A stretch of DNA of 64,000 nucleotides from Georhizobium profundi. GTDB taxonomy: Bacteria; Pseudomonadota; Alphaproteobacteria; Rhizobiales; Rhizobiaceae. The position numbers and the translations under genes were made by a program. The notes beneath the pieces are model-generated. The model was not told the DNA's origin. It saw nothing but the letters and a program-made list of their open reading frames with translations, and ran no database searches. The DNA lies in assembly GCF_003952725.1 (NCBI RefSeq), contig NZ_CP032509.1, positions 4,292,608-4,356,607 of the forward strand, read 5' to 3'. Positions 28,242 to 36,592 of the stretch are shown here, piece by piece (within the stretch, counting starts at the first letter, position 1; the number at the start of each line of letters is the position of its first letter).

Positions 28242-28852
28242 CGGTCAATTCCACGAACCGCATCGATTTCGAGGTGATCGCCAGCCTCGTCGCCGACGGC
28301 GCGCGCGTCCTCGACATCGGCTCGGGCGACGGCACGCTCCTGGAGATCCTGCAGGAGCGCCGGAACATCGACGGGCGCGGCATCGAGCTCTCCCAGCGCG
28401 GGGTGAACGAATGCGTGGCGCGCGGCCTCTCCGTCATCCAAGGCGATGCCGACCATGATCTCGTCCACTATCCGGACCAGAGCTTCGACTACGTGATCCT
28501 GTCGCAGACGATCCAGGCGACGCACAATCCGAAAATCGTGCTCGACGAATTGCTGCGCATCGGCCGCTACGCGATCGTGTCCTTTCCGAACTTCGGCTAT
28601 TGGCGGGTTCGAGCGTCTCTTATGTTCAAGGGGCGCATGCCGGTCACGCGTGACCTGCCCTATTCATGGTACGACACGCCCAACATCCATTTCTGCACGA
28701 TGCGCGACTTCGTCTCCCTGACGAAGGAAGTCGGCGCCACGATCGACCGCGCCGAAGCGCTCAACGGCGCCGGCCAGAAACTCGCCGTCAGCATGCCGTG
28801 GTCGCTCTGGAACCTCTTCGGCCAGCAGGCGGTATTTCTGCTGAGGCGATGA
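28238..28852 (+). CDS. metW: Methionine biosynthesis protein MetW
   Basis: A 204-residue methyltransferase-like protein. The SAM-binding motif is [15 protein letters not shown], followed by [29 protein letters not shown] and [11 protein letters not shown]. MetW is always paired with metX and is needed for full activity of MetX in several proteobacteria. Start overlaps the metX stop (ATGA). Downstream, only 4 bases separate its stop from the -35 of the toxin-antitoxin promoter. Confidence 0.93.
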   Translation: MTVNSTNRIDFEVIASLVADGARVLDIGSGDGTLLEILQERRNIDGRGIELSQRGVNECVARGLSVIQGDADHDLVHYPDQSFDYVILSQTIQATHNPKIVLDELLRIGRYAIVSFPNFGYWRVRASLMFKGRMPVTRDLPYSWYDTPNIHFCTMRDFVSLTKEVGATIDRAEALNGAGQKLAVSMPWSLWNLFGQQAVFLLRR

Positions 28853-28856
28853 CTGC

Positions 28857-28905
28857 TTGAATTGGGCATTGTTTGAGCCTAATATGATCGATGATCGCTC
28901 AAACA
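28857..28905 (+). promoter_or_regulatory. Promoter and palindromic operator of the Xre/RES module
   Basis: TTGAAT (28857-28862) and TAATAT (28880-28885) are 17 bases apart, a good sigma-70 promoter. A perfect nine-base inverted repeat flanks the -10: TGTTTGAGC at 28870-28878 and GCTCAAACA at 28897-28905, with an 18-base gap. A repressor bound to both arms would cover the -10 and the start point (about 28892). The Xre-like antitoxin encoded 16 bases downstream is the obvious candidate ligand. Confidence 0.65.
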
Positions 28906-28920
28906 GCGTAAAGAGTTGTC

Positions 28921-29286
28921 ATGTCCAACGCGGCCCTCGATATCAATGCAGCGGCATTTGCCGACGGCGCTTTTCTGTCTGCGCGGCGTGTTGCGGAGCA
29001 CCTCGGCGTCACCCTGTCGGAGTTGGCGAAGCTGGCAGGTGTCGCCCGCAACACGCTGACGGCGAAATCAGGGGCCAAGAAAGTCGACCAAGCCCTCAGC
29101 CCGCTGGTCCGCATTCTCGCCATGGCGTCCGAAATGGCGGGATCCGAAGAGCGCGCAGTCGTCTGGTTCAAGCATCAACCAATCCCCGGTTGGGGTGGCA
29201 AGACCGCATTCGACCTTACAACCGAAGGCAAAGCGGACAAGGTGCTCTCCTATCTGGAAGCGGTGCGTTCAGGCGTCTATGCCTAA
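28921..29286 (+). CDS. Xre/MbcA/ParS-type antitoxin (DUF2384)
   Basis: A 121-residue antitoxin. The N-terminal half has a helix-turn-helix of Xre type (RRVAEHLGVTLSELAKLAGVA, then RNTLTAKSG). The C-terminal half is the toxin-binding DUF2384 part, with VWFKHQPIPGWGGKTAFDLTTE and KVLSYLEAVRSGVYA. In RES/Xre systems this protein inhibits the toxin and represses its own operon. The gene overlaps the RES gene by 8 bases. The AAAGAG before the ATG at 28921 is a plausible ribosome-binding site. Confidence 0.88.
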   Translation: MSNAALDINAAAFADGAFLSARRVAEHLGVTLSELAKLAGVARNTLTAKSGAKKVDQALSPLVRILAMASEMAGSEERAVVWFKHQPIPGWGGKTAFDLTTEGKADKVLSYLEAVRSGVYA

Positions 29287-29803
29287 CGCGGCAGCTCCAC
29301 CCCGACATGCCTTCGAACTCTTTCGTGCCTACGTCCCACGATGGGCCCATGCACCACTTTCCGGAGCCGGGGCTAGCCTTTTCGGCGGTCGATGGAACCC
29401 CGTCGGCGCTCCAACCATCTACGCCGCGCTCGAGTTGTCGACAGCATGGTCCGAGTACAATCAAGGCCTGACGCAGCATCCCGCTCTGCTAGCGCTTTTG
29501 CGCCTTTCCAACGCAGCCATTGCCGACCTGACCGGCGAAGCGGTTCTCGAACGCTTCGGCGTTTCCCACGACATCCACGAGGAGGAGTGGCGCGCGCTCG
29601 TCGACCGTGGTGAAGAGCCGACTGCGTATGCAGTGAGGCGCGCTATTTTGGCGGCCGGGTACGACGGCGTGATCTACCCATCCTTCATGTCACGCGGCGG
29701 CCGATGCATGGCACTCTGGGCCTGGAACGAAACCGGACCAGCCAAACTGGAAGTCATCGATCCAGAACGACGGCTTCCCCTGTCACCGGCATCTTGGCTT
29801 TGA
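29279..29803 (+). CDS. RES-domain toxin
   Basis: A 174-residue RES-domain protein. Family residues are visible in LFGGRWNPVGAPTIYAA (Arg and Tyr), ELSTAWSEYNQGL (Glu) and GYDGVIYPSFMSRGGRCMA (Ser/Arg). Characterised relatives (MbcT, and ParT with a modified activity) attack NAD+ or transfer ADP-ribose and stop growth. The start at 29279 overlaps the antitoxin stop. The last 50 bases overlap the 3' end of the convergent methyltransferase gene, which suggests the module arrived by insertion between metW and that gene. Confidence 0.88.
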   Translation: MPNAAAPPRHAFELFRAYVPRWAHAPLSGAGASLFGGRWNPVGAPTIYAALELSTAWSEYNQGLTQHPALLALLRLSNAAIADLTGEAVLERFGVSHDIHEEEWRALVDRGEEPTAYAVRRAILAAGYDGVIYPSFMSRGGRCMALWAWNETGPAKLEVIDPERRLPLSPASWL

Positions 29804-30545
29804 TGTCGGTGACCCGGCCGGCGCGCACGCCCTGTGGCGCGAGCACGGGGACGAAGACGCGGCGAGAGGCGCGGGTGGCGACGGGCAGGCCCTGGTAGAG
29901 CCGCTTCTGGGCTTCCACAACGATGACGCCGGAGAACACCGGCCACGCCTTGCGACCGATCCGCTCCATCAGATTGCGCAGCCGCAGGATCGAGCGGCGC
30001 TTGGACGGCGGGAAAAACAGCGCCTCGCCGGATGCGCCCGGCGTAAAGTTCGTTTCGCGCAGAAGCCGCGTCAGCTGCCCGCGCGAATAGGGTCTCCCCG
30101 CACCGAAGGGCGTGTTGTCGAAGCGGGCCCAGATGCCCCGGCGGTTGGGCACCACGATGATCAGCCGGCCGGCGGGCGCCAAAACGCGCCACATCTCCTT
30201 CAGCGTTTCGCGGGGGTTTTCAGCGAATTCAAGCGAGTGGACCATGAGGATGCGGTCAAGCGCGGCATCCGGCAGCGGCAGTTCCTCGTCGAAGACGAGT
30301 GCCGCCGCGGACGGTTCTCCTGCCGGCCAGCTCACTGCGCCCTGCCCCGCCGTCATGAACGCGAAGCTGCGTTCGGTGTCGGTTCGGAACCGGTCCAGAT
30401 AGGGCAGCGCATAGCCGAGCCCCATCAGGCGCTCATTGGCGATCGGCTGCCAGATTGCTGACAGGGCCATGCCGATCGCCTGCTCGGCAGCCAGCCCCAG
30501 GCGAGAATGATAGAACTGGCGCAGATCAACGATATCGACGTTCAT
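29754..30545 (-). CDS. Class I SAM-dependent methyltransferase
   Basis: A 263-residue methyltransferase-like protein of the Methyltransf_11 type. The typical motif I is weak; the post-I and motif II/III regions are clear as DAALDRILMVHSLEFAENP, LKEMWRVLAPAGRLIIVVPN and RRGIWARFDNTPFGAGRPYS. The C terminus after residue 185 is basic and Val-rich. In rhizobia this gene usually lies divergent from gloB. Substrate unknown. Its 3' end overlaps the RES toxin gene by 50 bases. Confidence 0.85.
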   Translation of the reverse strand: MNVDIVDLRQFYHSRLGLAAEQAIGMALSAIWQPIANERLMGLGYALPYLDRFRTDTERSFAFMTAGQGAVSWPAGEPSAAALVFDEELPLPDAALDRILMVHSLEFAENPRETLKEMWRVLAPAGRLIIVVPNRRGIWARFDNTPFGAGRPYSRGQLTRLLRETNFTPGASGEALFFPPSKRRSILRLRNLMERIGRKAWPVFSGVIVVEAQKRLYQGLPVATRASRRVFVPVLAPQGVRAGRVTDIKAKMPVTGEAVVLDR

Positions 30546-30751
30546 GGCTCGAGCCTATCGCATCGGTGTTACATGCGAAATGCCGGGGCACGAGCGTCCC
30601 CCGATGATCTTTCGTCAATCTGTAAGGCGGCCTCTGCCTTCAACTGGCCTCGCCTTTACCACGGTCCCGGCCACATTTCGGCCGAATGAGCGCTCATCAC
30701 GTTCGTGAAGGGAACACCGACGAATCAACAGAGGCCAAGGAGCCCGCACTC

Positions 30752-31186
30752 ATGATCAAGCCGATCCTCATCGTGAAACACGGCGAAGAAGACATTGCGG
30801 CTGCGTTCTATGTCCGCGCCTTCGGTGCTTCCATCATTCATGTTCATCGGCTGCGCAGCGGCACGCCCTTTTCCTTCGAACTTCGCATCGGCGAGCAGAT
30901 GTTCGGCGTTTCCGGCGCCAATCCCCGTCGCGATGCCGATGAGATTCCGAGCGGGCCTAAATCGCCCGATTTCGTCGGCACCTCCACCTGCCTGATGGCG
31001 CTCGCCGTCGACAATGTGCCGGCCGTGACCGAGAAGGCAGAGATCGCCGGCGCCACGGTGCGGGTGCGGCCGACGCTTTCCAGCCACGGCGGGATTGCCA
31101 GCTCGATCATCGACCCGTTCGGTCATCTCTGGAACATCTACCAAGCGCTGGAGATGAAGCCGAGCAAGTCCGCGATCGCGGCCTGA
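30752..31186 (+). CDS. VOC-family (glyoxalase/PhnB-like) protein
   Basis: A 144-residue vicinal-oxygen-chelate protein with the two beta-alpha-beta-beta-beta units expected: AFYVRAFGASIIHVHRL early and ASSIIDPFGHLWNIYQAL late, the latter being the PhnB/glyoxalase hallmark. Metal ligands are not all evident, so the reaction is unknown. The ATG at 30752 has AAGGAG nine bases upstream; the frame extends to 30686 without reason. Nothing notable is seen in the 206 bases before it. Confidence 0.8.
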   Translation: MIKPILIVKHGEEDIAAAFYVRAFGASIIHVHRLRSGTPFSFELRIGEQMFGVSGANPRRDADEIPSGPKSPDFVGTSTCLMALAVDNVPAVTEKAEIAGATVRVRPTLSSHGGIASSIIDPFGHLWNIYQALEMKPSKSAIAA

Positions 31187-31297
31187 CGCGCGGCGAACGG
31201 ATCCGACGCTGCCTTACTGGCTAATTGCCCCTCTTGAACCGGCCGGCCCGATGGTCACATTGGGTCTCACGGCAGGCAAAGCGAGGACAGACGGCCC

Positions 31298-32068
31298 ATG
31301 GCGCACTTGATCATCGACCAGTTCATGAGCCGCGACGATAATTTCGCGGTTCTCGTCCACGATCCCGAAAGCGGCGAGACCGCCTCGATCGATGCGCCGG
31401 AAGAAGAGCCGATCCGCATCAAGCTGAACGAGCATGGCTGGGCGCTGACGCATATTCTCACGACCCACCGCCACGCCGACCATGTCGAAGGCAACATCAA
31501 TCTCAAACAGCGTTTCGGTCCGACGATCCTCGGCCCCGAGGCCGAAGCGGACCGCATTCCAGGTATCGACCAGAGCGTGAAGGATGGCGACCGGATCACC
31601 TTCGCGGGCCGGCCTGTCGACGTCATCGCCACACCCGGCCACACGATGGGCCATGTCTGCTACCACTTCCCCGAGGACAAACTGCTCTTTGCCGCCGACA
31701 CGCTGTTCGTGCTTGGCTGTGGGCGTCTTTTCGAAGGAAGCCCGGCGGATATGTGGGCCTCACTGCAGAAGCTCATGGCGCTGCCAGACGACACCGCGGT
31801 TTATTGCGGACACGAATACACGCTTTCCAACGCGCGCTTCGCTGTTACCGTCGATCCTGACAATGCCGAACTGGCGGATCGCCTGAAAGAGATCGAGGCC
31901 CTTCGCGCGGAGGGCAAGCCGACGGCGCCGACCACCATCGGCCGTGAGAAGGCGACGAATCCGTTCCTTAGACCGCACGATCCCGGCATCCGCCGCACGC
32001 TCGGCATGGACAATGCCAGCGATACGGAAGTCTTCGCCGAAATCCGGCGCCGGAAAGACCGCTTCTGA
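31298..32068 (+). CDS. gloB: Hydroxyacylglutathione hydrolase (glyoxalase II)
   Basis: A 256-residue metallo-beta-lactamase-fold thioesterase splitting S-lactoylglutathione to lactate and glutathione. The metal-binding HxHxDH motif is [11 protein letters not shown] (about residues 57-67). Further ligands lie in [28 protein letters not shown] and the C-terminal [13 protein letters not shown]. Its stop codon shares one base with the start of the cupin gene, so both are likely one transcript. Confidence 0.95.
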   Translation: MAHLIIDQFMSRDDNFAVLVHDPESGETASIDAPEEEPIRIKLNEHGWALTHILTTHRHADHVEGNINLKQRFGPTILGPEAEADRIPGIDQSVKDGDRITFAGRPVDVIATPGHTMGHVCYHFPEDKLLFAADTLFVLGCGRLFEGSPADMWASLQKLMALPDDTAVYCGHEYTLSNARFAVTVDPDNAELADRLKEIEALRAEGKPTAPTTIGREKATNPFLRPHDPGIRRTLGMDNASDTEVFAEIRRRKDRF

Positions 32069-32550
32069 TGTTCGGCCAGGATTTCGATGCGGCGGAAATG
32101 CCATATCCCGCCACCGCGCGCCAGATCATCGAGGCGCTTGCGCTGAAGCGTCATCCCGAAGGCGGCTGGTATTCGGAAACGTTTCGCGATGGCGCTTCCG
32201 GCGAGCGGGGCCATTCGACCGCCATCTACTATCTGCTCGAAGCCGGCGACTGTTCCGAATGGCACCGGGTCAAGGATGCCGCCGAGGTCTGGCACTTCTA
32301 TGCCGGTGCGCCGCTTTCCATCACGCTCTCGCCCAATGGCCACGACGCCGAAAGCCATCGGCTGGGTCCGGACATCCTGATGGGGCAGCGCCCGCAGATC
32401 GTCGTGCCGGCAGGCTGCTGGCAGACGGCGTGCTCGCTTGGCGAGTACACGCTTGTCGGCTGCACGGTGGCACCTGGCTTCGTTTTCGACCAGTTCGAGA
32501 TGGCGGAACCCAACTGGCGGCCGACGCCGCGGCCCCCATCAGGCGGTTGA
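32068..32550 (+). CDS. Cupin protein (DUF985)
   Basis: A 160-residue cupin of the DUF985 type. Family features are ALKRHPEGGWYSETFRD, STAIYYLLEAGDCSEWHRV, the histidine-bearing WHFYAGAPLSI and the C-terminal CTVAPGFVFDQFEM. The reaction is unknown; the family is related by fold to epimerase- and mannose-isomerase-like cupins. It starts on the last base of the gloB stop codon (TGATG). Its last 12 bases overlap the convergent exporter gene. Confidence 0.88.
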   Translation: MFGQDFDAAEMPYPATARQIIEALALKRHPEGGWYSETFRDGASGERGHSTAIYYLLEAGDCSEWHRVKDAAEVWHFYAGAPLSITLSPNGHDAESHRLGPDILMGQRPQIVVPAGCWQTACSLGEYTLVGCTVAPGFVFDQFEMAEPNWRPTPRPPSGG

Positions 32551-33420
32551 GGCCGGGCGTTTGCGGACGATCAGGTCCTTTGCGGCAAGTGCCGCGCCGC
32601 CGGTGATGAGCAGGCAGGCGATCCCGATGCGCCAGGTCAATTCGCCAAAGCCGGCCGCAATCAGGATCAGGGTCGACAGGAGCGGTGCGGCGTAGCTCGA
32701 AGCGCCGAGCACCTGGATGTCGCCGTGCTTCACGCCGTAGTCCCACACATAGAACGCGCCGCCGACCGGCATCAGCCCCAGGCCGACGACGGCCAGCCAT
32801 TGCAGCGTCGTCTGCGGCCACACTGTCTCCTCCAGGCCGAGGTGGCAGATGAGCGACAGTGCCGCAGTCGCAAGGCAGAACCCCGTCACCACATCCGTCG
32901 GCACCACGCCGAAGCGGCGCGACAGAAGCGAATAGGCCGACCAGGTGAAGGCGCACAGCAACGCCATGGCGTAGCCGAAGAGATAGCTGCCTTCAAAAGC
33001 GATGCCCTGCCTTGAGATGATCAGTACGGTGCCGGCCAGACCGGCCGCGCAGCCCGCCAGGTGATGCCAGCCGAGGCGCTCGCCAGGCAGCATCGCCGAG
33101 CCAACGACGATGAGGAGCGGCCAGAGATAGGCGATCAGGCCGGCTTCGACCGCCGGGGCGTTTCTCAAAGCCGTGAAATAGAGGAAGTGGTAGCCGAACA
33201 GACCGCCGATCCCGAGCGCCCAGACGGGCCATGGCTGCCTGAAGGCCTGCCACCGCTTTGGATCGCGGATGAGGAAGACGAGGCCGATCAGGCCGCCGAT
33301 CGTGAAACAGATCGCTGAAAGCTGAAACGGCGGCACGGCGCCGGATGCCGCGGTGAAGAGTGCCAGCAGCGACCACATCAGGATCGCCGAAAATCCGATC
33401 GCCGTCGCTTGTGCCTTCAC
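32539..33420 (-). CDS. EamA-family (DMT) exporter, YddG-like
   Basis: A 293-residue protein with ten hydrophobic helices arranged as two EamA repeats, the layout of the drug/metabolite transporter superfamily. Features such as YFTALRNAPAVEAGLIAYLWPL and FTWSAYSLLSRRFG resemble YddG, an aromatic amino acid exporter. Substrate is inferred only from similarity. It overlaps the cupin gene tail by 12 bases. Confidence 0.88.
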   Translation of the reverse strand: MKAQATAIGFSAILMWSLLALFTAASGAVPPFQLSAICFTIGGLIGLVFLIRDPKRWQAFRQPWPVWALGIGGLFGYHFLYFTALRNAPAVEAGLIAYLWPLLIVVGSAMLPGERLGWHHLAGCAAGLAGTVLIISRQGIAFEGSYLFGYAMALLCAFTWSAYSLLSRRFGVVPTDVVTGFCLATAALSLICHLGLEETVWPQTTLQWLAVVGLGLMPVGGAFYVWDYGVKHGDIQVLGASSYAAPLLSTLILIAAGFGELTWRIGIACLLITGGAALAAKDLIVRKRPASTA

Positions 33421-33489
33421 CCGTCTGCCCCCGAGGCCCGCTCCCGGTGGGCCGATGCCTCAAGCGTTATCGGGCAAGCGCGCGGCCGG

Positions 33490-34281
33490 TCAAGAACCGA
33501 AATGGGTCGCGGTGATCGTCACGGGACCGAGCTTCGTCGGCACACGCGCATAGACAGGAGCGTAGATGCCTGCCTGTTCGTTGTGGGCGAACCAGACTTC
33601 GACATTCATCTCGCGCATGTACTGGATGGAACTGTTCCTGGCGTGGTAGCCGGATTTCGGTTCGGCGCGGGCGGTGCAGACGATCGCCTCCGCGGCGAAA
33701 GGCGTTCCATCGTAGCCCTCCGCCTGGAAAGGCTGCGTGCCGGCTTCATTCAAATGAATGTCGTAACGCGTTTCCCCGTCGAAGATCGGCAGTGTGCGAT
33801 CACAGACGTCGCTGCCTTCAGGAATCATGACGCCTGCGATCGGGTCGAGCACGGCGCGCATGTCACTTTCCGGCACCGGTACCCAATCTTCACGCGTGCG
33901 CTTCTTTTCAGGAGTCAGGATCGCCGAGGTGACCGACCCGTTGTCGAAGTCGACCTCCATGCGCTGCTCGTCGTTGCCGGAAGAATAAGCGACCACATAC
34001 CGCTCGGCCTGCATGCGATCATTTGCCTTCACGCCGGAGACGGTCGTCGAGCCCGTGGTGCGGCCCACGATATTGGCGACGCCCGCCGACTGCATTTCGC
34101 CGGCGACGGTAAACCGATCACCATCGAAGACGGTGGTGAAGGTGGCACGCGCCACTGATAGACCGATATAGGCGACGCGATAATCGGCCCGGTGGGTGGA
34201 CGGCTCGGCAGCGGCAACGTTCGCGCCGAGCAGGATGGTTGCGATCGCGCACGGTGCGATGGCGACATGACAGCTTTTCAA
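33490..34281 (-). CDS. DUF3108 domain-containing secreted protein
   Basis: A 263-residue protein with a signal peptide (residues 1-25, cleavage likely after AAA-EP) and a DUF3108 domain: THRADYRVAYIGLSVARATF near the start, VDFDNGSVTSAILTPEKKRTR and DPIAGVMIP in the middle, and EVWFAHNEQAGIYAPVYARVPT near the end. Function unknown; the protein is periplasmic or envelope-associated. It is divergent from rpmB across 283 bases. Confidence 0.87.
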   Translation of the reverse strand: MKSCHVAIAPCAIATILLGANVAAAEPSTHRADYRVAYIGLSVARATFTTVFDGDRFTVAGEMQSAGVANIVGRTTGSTTVSGVKANDRMQAERYVVAYSSGNDEQRMEVDFDNGSVTSAILTPEKKRTREDWVPVPESDMRAVLDPIAGVMIPEGSDVCDRTLPIFDGETRYDIHLNEAGTQPFQAEGYDGTPFAAEAIVCTARAEPKSGYHARNSSIQYMREMNVEVWFAHNEQAGIYAPVYARVPTKLGPVTITATHFGS

Positions 34282-34420
34282 GGCTTTTGCTCCTTGTGCT
34301 CAAGTCTTTCTCGGTCCATTCATAGCGTGCAAATAGCGATGATTTTGTGGGCGTGGACGGGCAAGTCTGGGGCGGGTCTCCGGAAAGCGTGCGATGTGCC
34401 ACTCAATTCGCCCGTTTCGC

Positions 34421-34449
34421 TTGACGGCGGCGCGCTCGCTGACTATAGA
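34421..34449 (+). promoter_or_regulatory. Putative rpmB promoter
   Basis: TTGACG at 34421-34426 is followed after 17 bases by TATAGA at 34444-34449 (or after 16 by CTATAG), close to the rhizobial sigma-70 consensus. The start point would be near 34457, giving a leader of about 108 bases before rpmB. Confidence 0.6.
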
Positions 34450-34564
34450 ACCGCGACTTTTCCGATAACGGGCGGCGACGTGCGGCCGGATATGCGATCC
34501 GGTAACGCATTTGCTTTGAAGGCCCGATGACGAACTCAGACCGATTAAGAATGAAGGTGCACCC

Positions 34565-34867
34565 ATGTCCCGCAGTTGCGAATTGACCGGCAAGGCCGTC
34601 CAGTCGGGCAACAATGTGAGCCACGCGAACAACAAGACGCGCCGCCGCTTTCTGCCCAACCTCTGCAACGTCACGCTGATTTCCGACGCGCTTGGCCAGA
34701 GCTACCGTCTGCGCGTTTCCGCGCATGCGCTGCGTTCGGTCGAGCACCGTGGCGGCCTCGACGCTTTCCTGCTGAAGGCCAAGGAAGGCGAGCTTTCCAT
34801 GCGCGCCCGCCTGCTGAAGCGCCAGATCGCCAAGAAGAACGTCGGCGAGACTGCCGCGGCAGCCTAA
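34565..34867 (+). CDS. rpmB: 50S ribosomal protein L28
   Basis: A 100-residue L28. It begins [33 protein letters not shown], split here by motif as [15 protein letters not shown] and FLPNL, which are diagnostic, and continues with [20 protein letters not shown]. The lysine-rich, Ala-ended C terminus is usual in alphaproteobacteria. A clean intrinsic terminator follows after 20 bases. Confidence 0.97.
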   Translation: MSRSCELTGKAVQSGNNVSHANNKTRRRFLPNLCNVTLISDALGQSYRLRVSAHALRSVEHRGGLDAFLLKAKEGELSMRARLLKRQIAKKNVGETAAAA

Positions 34868-34887
34868 GCTTTCGAGCATAGACATCA

Positions 34888-34922
34888 GGGCGCGGCGATC
34901 CTTCGTCCGCGCCCTTTCATTT
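34888..34922 (+). terminator. Intrinsic terminator of rpmB
   Basis: GGGCGCGG (34888-34895) pairs perfectly with CCGCGCCC (34907-34914) around an 11-base loop, followed by TTTCATTT. It is placed 20 bases after the rpmB stop and only a few bases before the preQ1-I-like element, so the transporter gene must be reached by readthrough or use a promoter within this region. Confidence 0.75.
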
Positions 34923-34925
34923 CAA

Positions 34926-34955
34926 CTGGTGGCATCACCCAGGATAAAAAAATGC
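34926..34955 (+). promoter_or_regulatory. preQ1-I-like riboswitch at the start of the queuosine-precursor transporter
   Basis: The sequence folds as an H-type pseudoknot: P1 pairs CTGG (34926-34929) with CCAG (34939-34942), P2 pairs loop bases GCAT (34932-34935) with ATGC (34952-34955), and the connecting L3 is A-rich, GATAAAAAA (34943-34951). L2 ends in a cytosine (34938) directly before the 3' P1 strand, where class I preQ1 aptamers bind the ligand. This is the architecture of preQ1-I riboswitches (short P1, short P2, A-rich tail). P2 contains the AUG start codon and the Shine-Dalgarno AGGA straddles the end of P1, so ligand binding should block initiation. The downstream gene imports queuosine precursors. 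Confidence 0.65.
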
Positions 34956-35587
34956 AGGCTCTGAAGCAGCACGCACCATTCATTGCGGCCATGGCGCTCG
35001 TCGTCGCGGCATCGAACTTCCTTGTTCAGTTTCCGGTCCAGGCGACCATCGGCGGCTTCGATCTCGCCGACCTTCTGACCTGGGGCGCCTTCACCTATCC
35101 TGTCGCCTTTCTGGTCACCGACCTCACGAACCGACGCTACGGGCCGCAGGCTGCTCGCCGCGTCGTCCTTGTGGGTTTCGCCGTCGCGGTTGTCCTCTCG
35201 ATCTGGCTTGCGACGCCGCGCATTGCCATCGCCTCGGGTTCTGCTTTCCTTGTTGCTCAGATGCTCGACGTGTCGATCTTCGATCGCTTGCGCCGCGCCG
35301 CGTGGTGGAAGGCGCCGTTGATCTCCAGCATCATCGGTTCGGTGATCGACACGATCATCTTCTTCTCTCTCGCCTTTGCGCCCGTGTTCGGCGTCCTTGG
35401 CGCCAATGACTCGTTCGCGATCGCATCCGCGCCGCTGCTCGGTCTGATCGCTCTGGAGGCCCCGCGCTGGCTCTCCTGGGCGCTTGGAGACCTCGGCGTG
35501 AAGCTCGTCGTGTCGATGGTGATGCTTGCGCCCTACGGTGCGCTGCTCGCGCTCATGCGCAACGACGGCCAGCCCCGGCCGGCCTGA
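34952..35587 (+). CDS. Queuosine precursor transporter, YhhQ/VUT family
   Basis: A 211-residue inner-membrane protein with about six helices, of the VUT/YhhQ (QPTR) family that imports preQ0/preQ1. Family features are FDLADLLTWGAFTYPVAFLVTDLTNRRYG, given here by its parts TWGAFTYPVAFLVTD and NRRYGPQAARR, and later WWKAPLISSIIGSVIDTIIF. The ATG at 34952 is seven bases after AGGA and lies within the preQ1-I-like pseudoknot. The window also holds gluQ, which modifies queuosine-bearing tRNA(Asp). The gene ends one base before the convergent phytase-like gene. Confidence 0.92.
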   Translation: MQALKQHAPFIAAMALVVAASNFLVQFPVQATIGGFDLADLLTWGAFTYPVAFLVTDLTNRRYGPQAARRVVLVGFAVAVVLSIWLATPRIAIASGSAFLVAQMLDVSIFDRLRRAAWWKAPLISSIIGSVIDTIIFFSLAFAPVFGVLGANDSFAIASAPLLGLIALEAPRWLSWALGDLGVKLVVSMVMLAPYGALLALMRNDGQPRPA

Positions 35588-36592
35588 TCACTCGACCAGC
35601 TCGAATTCCAGCAACAGGTTGCGCTGAAGGAACAGGTGGTTGTCATCCGAAACGAGGATGACGCTGATCCGCCCATCCGCATGCTCGATGACATCGAGCC
35701 CTTCCATGTTGTCGATCTGGTCGCCGAAATTCGCCTCGAGCATCACATCGCCATCGACGACGGCACCGGGGCGGATGTCGGCCGCCGCGATCCGGCGGAT
35801 GCGCATGCCGATGCCTTCGCTCAGCGAAAAGCGGCGCTCCAAAAGGAGAATGTCGCCATCCGGCAAGAACGCGCCGTCGGTAACGTCGAAGGGCGGGTGT
35901 CGCTTGACGAAGAAGACGCCCTCCTGCGGGCCCGAGAGTACCGCCGCGTAGATGTCGCCATCGGCATTGAGGCTGCGCTCGCTGACCAGCACCGGCGCGC
36001 CGTCAAGCGGCCCGTCCTCCGGCGCGACCATCACCGTTTCGATGCCGGCATTGCGGCGAAGCTCGGCGCGCGGCATGACCATCGACAGCACGCCTGAAGG
36101 CGCTCCCGGCGGAAAGCTCGAGCGATCGAAGATCTCGACGCGATGGTTGTGCTCGAAACCGACGATCAGACGGTCACCGTCAAGCGCCAGCCCCTCCGCA
36201 TCGGCCTGTGATTTGCGCTCATGAGGCACACCGGCGTCGCTGAGGATCGGCGCCATGCGGAAATCGGTGAGCCCGCGCATGCGGCCGCTCTCGTCGCGCA
36301 GAATGCGGCTGCTGTACCAGTTGCCGGTGTCCATGACGCCGATAAAGGCATCGGCACTGCCGTCAAAGCGGATCGCGGACATGCCGCCGACCACGCCGCC
36401 TTCCGACGAGAACTCAAGCCCGCCGCGAAATTCGAACGCGCCGAACCGGGTTTCATCGGATCCGATGCGGAAATTCTCGATGACCTGGGCGTTGATCGCG
36501 ATCGGCGCATCGCTCTCGGCATCCTGGGCGCGTGCACAACCGGCGGCGAACAGCGTGACGGATAGGAGCAGGCCGCTGCGTGTAAGCGTCAA
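35588..36592 (-). CDS. Esterase-like activity of phytase family lipoprotein
   Basis: A 334-residue exported protein. The N-terminal signal ends in the lipobox-like FAAGC with the cysteine at residue 19, suggesting lipidation. The remainder is a beta-propeller-like phytase-like domain with [39 protein letters not shown] and [25 protein letters not shown]. Enzymatic activity is inferred from the family name only. Its start overlaps the cobT stop by four bases, so it is probably translated from the cobS-cobT transcript, an association common in rhizobia but without a known reason. Confidence 0.88.
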   Translation of the reverse strand: MTLTRSGLLLSVTLFAAGCARAQDAESDAPIAINAQVIENFRIGSDETRFGAFEFRGGLEFSSEGGVVGGMSAIRFDGSADAFIGVMDTGNWYSSRILRDESGRMRGLTDFRMAPILSDAGVPHERKSQADAEGLALDGDRLIVGFEHNHRVEIFDRSSFPPGAPSGVLSMVMPRAELRRNAGIETVMVAPEDGPLDGAPVLVSERSLNADGDIYAAVLSGPQEGVFFVKRHPPFDVTDGAFLPDGDILLLERRFSLSEGIGMRIRRIAAADIRPGAVVDGDVMLEANFGDQIDNMEGLDVIEHADGRISVILVSDDNHLFLQRNLLLEFELVE

